From Pomphorhynchus laevis (lineage: Eukaryota; Acanthocephala; Palaeacanthocephala; Echinorhynchida; Pomphorhynchidae), in assembly GCA_012934845.2 (NCBI GenBank), contig WNNJ02003298.1, positions 62,001 through 126,000 of the forward strand: a stretch of 64,000 bases of DNA, written 5' to 3'. The first letter of the stretch is position 1, and every line of letters starts with the position of its first letter. Both the position numbers and the translations under genes were made by a program. Positions 59,180 to 64,000 of the stretch are shown here, in pieces. A model generated the notes under the pieces. The model saw only the letters and a list, made by a program, of their open reading frames with translations. It was not told the origin of the DNA and did not search any database.

Positions 59180-60479
59180 TTCAAAGCGGGTTATTAAAAT
59201 AATTTAAGTAATTATTAGAAAAATTTTAATATAAATATAATATATTTTAAACATTTCATTAACGTTATCTAGCCTTGGATTTCTGCTTTTAAATTGAGCA
59301 AAGTTGATTAGTAGCATTATTTTGAAGAACTATCGCATCTGACAGTAAGCCAATAATTATTTCATATTTTTAATATATTACATATTATAATATGTAATAA
59401 AATATACTTTGCTTTGACAAAATAATATGAACAACAAAATTAATTAAACCTAATTTTCACTGCCTTTCTAATCGTCAGACTGTGACATTTATATTTATTT
59501 CTATTGCTGCGTATCTATATTTATAAAAAATACATTTATTTTCAACTAATTAAAAATCTTCGACATGGTTATCATCAGATTAGCAAAAATCGAATTGCAA
59601 GTACACATAAAGCAGAATCAATCGTGATTGGCACAACCTATGCTTGACGTTTCAAGAGCTACAGTCTCTAACACGACCACATTTGAAATACACAAAATAT
59701 TCATACCAAAAGAAAATTTTTAAAAACGTTTTCTTGTACCGTCGGACAATAAACTGAATTGTTTAAAATTTCAACAAAACGTCCTAAAATCACCATCGAG
59801 CTTCAAAGTCATCTTAGGGTTCCAGTTTCTTCAGAAGGTATGATAGAAGCTTTATACATCGGATATTATGGGAGGGCTGCCATTCAGAAAACTTTGTTCT
59901 CGATAATAAACAAAAGCGTTTCGAGTGGTTATAACCATCAGGCCATGTACGTGGAACAGTTTAAAAATTCAAAAGTTTGACAATCTCTATTAAATTCTTA
60001 TTGTCTTTCTTGCCACTGTCCGCGTCTGAAAGTAACCCTAAAAATGCCTATAACTTCATATTTATACTCTAAAAACCTGAAGGCGAATATATACAAATAT
60101 AGAAGTATTATTATGGGAATATGCCGATCCAATCGTTTCAACCAATGACAGTGTATCAGAGCCATTTATGCATTTTTAATAAGGTGCCTTTAATGGTATC
60201 GAAACTGTGCCATGAAGGAAACGCTGTATTTAAAGATAATAAATCAATTCAAATATCTAGTGCTCTTTGAATGGCACAAAGAACCCTCTGATAAAATCAA
60301 GCATATTGTCTGGTCACTATAGTATTTAGCTATTAATACTATAAATACTAAAACTTTCGAATGCCTTTTAAAAAATATATGCCGATACTTAGCACCAATA
60401 TCGTTAAAAGAACTAAAAGCAGTTATATCAAAAAAGTAAAAATATTTTATTATAAACCATTTAGAATTTGTACGAACCA
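59180..60479. other. Intergenic or intron, single-copy
   Basis: A 73-codon frame at 59759-59980 (+) includes RVPVSSEGMIEALYIGYYGRA and could be an exon remnant; not recognised. 60,244-60,552 (-) has no recognisable content. Confidence 0.35.
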
Positions 60480-61030
60480 CTACATCGCATAACTCCAGTA
60501 GTCCCACTCTGACAAAACTCAAGACCTTGGCATATATGCTTCGTCTTACCAATCTCTCTGCTTCTGCCAGGCAAGTTCTCTCGAAAGAATATCAGAGCAC
60601 TACGTATAGGTTCTAACTGGGTAAGGATAGGGCAAGTATTGCTTCCCTTAATCCAGCCCAGTCTTCCTTCTGCAAGATATTCAAGGAGAAGTTTGTCTGT
60701 TGGAGGGATAGAGCATTGGGCTGGATTTGGTTGGGTGGATGTGCCGGCTATTAGAACAAGCAGTGGGAAGGATAGCCTTCATCAACATTTTACTGCTGCA
60801 TGATAAGTGGGAGTTAAATCCCGTCTATATCAGACAGTCGCAATAATAACTGCTCACTCTCGCATGACTTACTTCGTTGACGGCTAGAGGATGATACATA
60901 GCTAAGGTTGTGATTCACTCGGACTCTTCCCTGTTATTGGAAATGCGAGCTATTCCCGATATAATTCCTACCTCTCTTCGCACGCTACCGGGATCCTTTC
61001 GACTACCTTAAATAGTTGCATTTTCAATCC
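60480..61030 (+). pseudogene. LINE-like remnant
   Basis: Diverged relative of 49.7-50.4 kb. LKTLAYMLRLTNLSASARQ near 60,510, then pieces recalling the N..L.LLHDKW pattern near 60,780. Many stops. Confidence 0.4.
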
Positions 61031-61095
61031 TACTCCGTGTTCAATATTTTAAGAAAGTTTTAAATAGTTAATAATGATCTATTATTGATAATGAA

Positions 61096-61262
61096 TTATT
61101 GGAGCTGGATAAAATAAGAAAATTTCATTTGATATTTTGCTAACCTCTGTTGGAATTTTCAAATAATTACAATTAATCATCAGTAATTTTCTAAAGAGGC
61201 TAACAGATGTTAGCGAAATACCAATAAAAAATTTCCTATTTTTTGACCCAGCTTCAATAATT
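61096..61262. mobile_element. Fold-back MITE, ~167 bp
   Basis: Imperfect palindrome: aattattggagctgg...gctaacctctgtt pairs with aacagatgttagc...cccagcttcaataatt. It sits at the edge of repeat copy 4; a half copy is at 26,812-26,905. Confidence 0.65.
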
Positions 61263-61264
61263 AT

Positions 61265-64000
61265 AAATGTTCAATATTTTGACTTTAGAAATATCTTTCG
61301 CTACATAACTTAATACATGAATCATTAAAATGTATAGTACATAATTCCACTTTAAGTAACGTTCACATCTATTAATTCCATTTTTTAACAAAATTTAAAA
61401 TATTAAAAGATATAAAATAAAATATTAATCAAATTCATTGTAAATTGCAAATGATTTCAATGTAACCAAATATCATGTGAATGTTAGGAGCGAATTGCAC
61501 TTGTCGAGCTCAGCTTGTCATTTTATCTAATGAGAATGCTATCAGCCATACTGCAACGTCTCACATAACAATACGAAACAATTGCCAATACACTTATTGT
61601 TTTTGAGTACCACCCACTTTCATTTCCCTTTATACTTTTAAAATTGTTCAAAAGATAAAGCAATCACATTGAGTTGCTTTCTGAAGAGAGTATTTCACAT
61701 TGAGAAGTTAAATATGAACAGTTAATTGACAATAAAGATTATCGGTAATCATGTAATGAACTATAATTCGTTTAATAACATCGACCATTTGAGCAACTAA
61801 ATGAATATTCCCAAAGTATAAAAAACCAAAAGGAATATTCCCAAAGTATAAAAAATGAATACTAAATGAATATTCCCAAAGTATAAAAAACCAAAAGGAA
61901 AAGAAGTAAATATGAAAGCGGCCAATTTTATCTATTTTAATCGGCCATTACAATTGAATAAAATGATGTTTTTATATTAAAGTCTGTAACGATTTAAGCT
62001 AATCTAGTTATCGCCTCATTGAGTATAGCGGTAAGCGACAGAACAGTTGAATCGCAATCTACTTGTCTATGCCGATTTGCATCATATTATACTAGCAAAT
62101 ATGTACAAATTGAACATTAGAAAAATTAATATAAATGACGCACATCAAAATATAGAGAACGGACAATATAAAAAAAACTTTAAATGCTATAATTCCGAAT
62201 TATATTATGTAAAATCGATAACAATTAGGCTTTGAATTATTAGAATTAAAATTAACTGTTAATTTGATAGAAAATATTACAATTAATATAATGTGTATAT
62301 TTTAAGAGCCATACGTTTTAGTTCAAAACCTAACAATCTTATTAAATAGTTGTAGGCTGTAAGCAAATGGACGTGTAAACAAAACGTTCTGCTTTGAAAC
62401 AGTATCTGTTTATATAGTGAACAAAGTGATAGATTTGAGTTTTGAAATTAGTGAATTGAAGTCTACAATATTTGCATTTTAAATAAGCATGACCTCGATG
62501 TCTAAGGGATCTTGTAATTTGATAACTTTAATAGCACTATTAATGATCAATTTACGTATGATAAATAGGCGGAGCCAATTAAATCGGTTCGACCGCAAAC
62601 CAATATATGTGATAATTAAAAGATAAGCAAAATGAGTAGATAGAATTTAATTTTACTAATATTTTCAAATGTATTTGATTTTAACTGTAAAATGAATGTT
62701 CAACAATGTTCTTTAACGGATATATTAAAAACGTGATGTTTTTAATATATTTATTTCATATCTATGAATGAAAGGGAAGTTTTTTAAATTTATTTTAACT
62801 TGTGAAGATATGAAATCAAAATTAATATATCACTTGTGTCTTAAAATTTACATTTAACACGGAAAAAGGCGTCAACTTTAAATGAATAATTGATATACTT
62901 AAAAGCGAGAAAATGTTCAATTGAATTGAAATAAAACATGTTCACATCAAACTTGCTATTAGATATTGATATTTTTGTGAATAGAGGACATTCGAAAAGT
63001 TATAATAATAACACAAGTGAGAAATAGATAATATTTAATGTAATGACGCTTCGATACGATCCTGATTGATCGTAGCGATTTATACTGAAAAGTGATTTTT
63101 TTTCGATCGAAGCGATTGGTAAAAAATTGAAATAAACAAATGTTTAAATTCACACGTACGGTGCTCCAAGTTGGGTCTGCTGATCGTGGGTATAACTTTA
63201 AAGATTAAAAGGTAACGAATGGTAACTGTCGTATATAAAAGATGAATTATTTACCATTATGTCTTATAAACAGGTGATTATCTTTTGCAATACTGCGAAG
63301 TTATCGCTTACTGATGAATATAAAGTATTCGTGAGAAAATGCTTGTTTACTGATTTGCAAGGCTCACATGTTTGACTACCTGCAAGCTGGAAAGGCATTT
63401 ATCGTTACGAGTCATCGCATGAATAAAAATTAATGGTAAGGCCGAGTGCTTTACGTATGAATTCATGCTGGTTCAATCTTTGATATTTGTCAAAACAGCA
63501 CGCTTTAATTCAGTAAAGTAAAGATCACTAGTTGAGGATTAAGTGATCATTCTATCACTTTCCTGTAAATATACTCAAACAACTTTGATCTCATCGACTT
63601 TTATGTTCATTAGTTCCCAATGCCAAATTCTCGCATTAGCACCTTTGAAATAAATCAGAACGATGGTGCGATATGCTTTGATTTTGCCGTTATCAATCGA
63701 TTGCATACTGCGTGTAACAATCATTTGTCATTGCGAAGAGCTCTAAAGTTTTTCATCAGAATTTTAAAATTAGGTGATCATCAAATAAACACACAGTGTG
63801 TTAAAAGAAGGTGTACTTTGATAAGTGGAATAAAAAATTGAGCACGTCATTAGTTCAATTTAAGATATTTAAAGTTGAGTTTGTCATTTTGAGTCTCTTT
63901 ATTGCGGAAGTTAGTATGTTGTAATTGTATAAATGCTTGCTCAATTGATTCGATCGTTTAATTTCGTATAAGGTTTAAAATATTAATGCTATTCTATAAT
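61265..64000 (-). repeat. Large dispersed repeat, copy 4, cut by window end
   Basis: Inverted relative to copies 1 and 2. Small local changes include a triplicated aatattcccaaagtataaaa stretch (61,803-61,890) and a 33-base insertion near 63,074. It lacks a segment present in copy 3 around 46,560-46,830. It continues past the window. Confidence 0.8.

Noticed and set aside
60244-60552. 102-codon frame on the minus strand
   Set aside because: Hydrophobic, AT-driven composition with no motif, overlapping a LINE-like remnant.

Overview
The window reads as nuclear DNA of an invertebrate animal. It is very AT-rich, has a spliced C2H2 zinc-finger gene with GT..AG introns as short as 44 and 51 bp, and is filled with retroelement and satellite debris. 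There are no rRNA or tRNA genes, operons or prokaryotic signals. I cannot name the species: the retroelement types (a Ty3-like element, Penelope-like RT remnants, a non-LTR element with a CCHC-like tail, and an RT family with a Cys-rich N-terminus) occur across arthropods, flatworms, nematodes and cnidarians. Layout, left to right: LINE and Penelope-like remnants (0.4-1.9 kb); a decayed RT-family copy (2.3-3.4 kb); copy 1 of a ~4 kb repeat (5.1-9.2 kb); an old LTR element (9.4-15.5 kb) split by a young Ty3/gypsy element with 98-bp LTRs (10.8-14.7 kb); the N-terminal part of the RT family plus a type III hammerhead ribozyme (17.4-18.7 kb); the left arm of a large inverted duplication (18.9-26.8 kb); a zinc-finger gene on the minus strand (27.7-31.0 kb) whose third intron holds hammerhead copies; three tandem 600-bp units (31.8-33.6 kb); an inner inverted repeat (33.2-38.0 kb); a 115-bp minisatellite (42.1-43.1 kb); the right arm (43.5-53.6 kb) with an inserted hammerhead array and a LINE; more RT-family and LINE fragments (53.9-57.1 kb); a second copy of the type III hammerhead (57.3 kb); a possible membrane-protein exon (58.6-59.2 kb); and copy 4 of the large repeat (61.3 kb to the end). 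Only two loci look like candidate host genes: the zinc-finger gene, which I rebuilt from five exons with matching phases into a 310-residue protein, and the single-pass membrane-protein exon near 59 kb. The most interesting content is self-cleaving RNA. One family has type III topology, with a closed helix I, GUC cleavage site, complete CUGAUGA and GAAA cores, and compensating changes between copies. A second, unrelated family has minimal type I ribozymes whose helix III is only 2 bp and self-complementary, as described for Penelope-like elements; it sits in a 464-bp direct repeat with an inverted partial copy. The young Ty3/gypsy element also seems to carry a self-complementary primer-binding site, as in Tf1-type self-priming. 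The largest duplications are arranged roughly concentrically around ~35.3 kb, which is either a real nested palindrome or an assembly effect.
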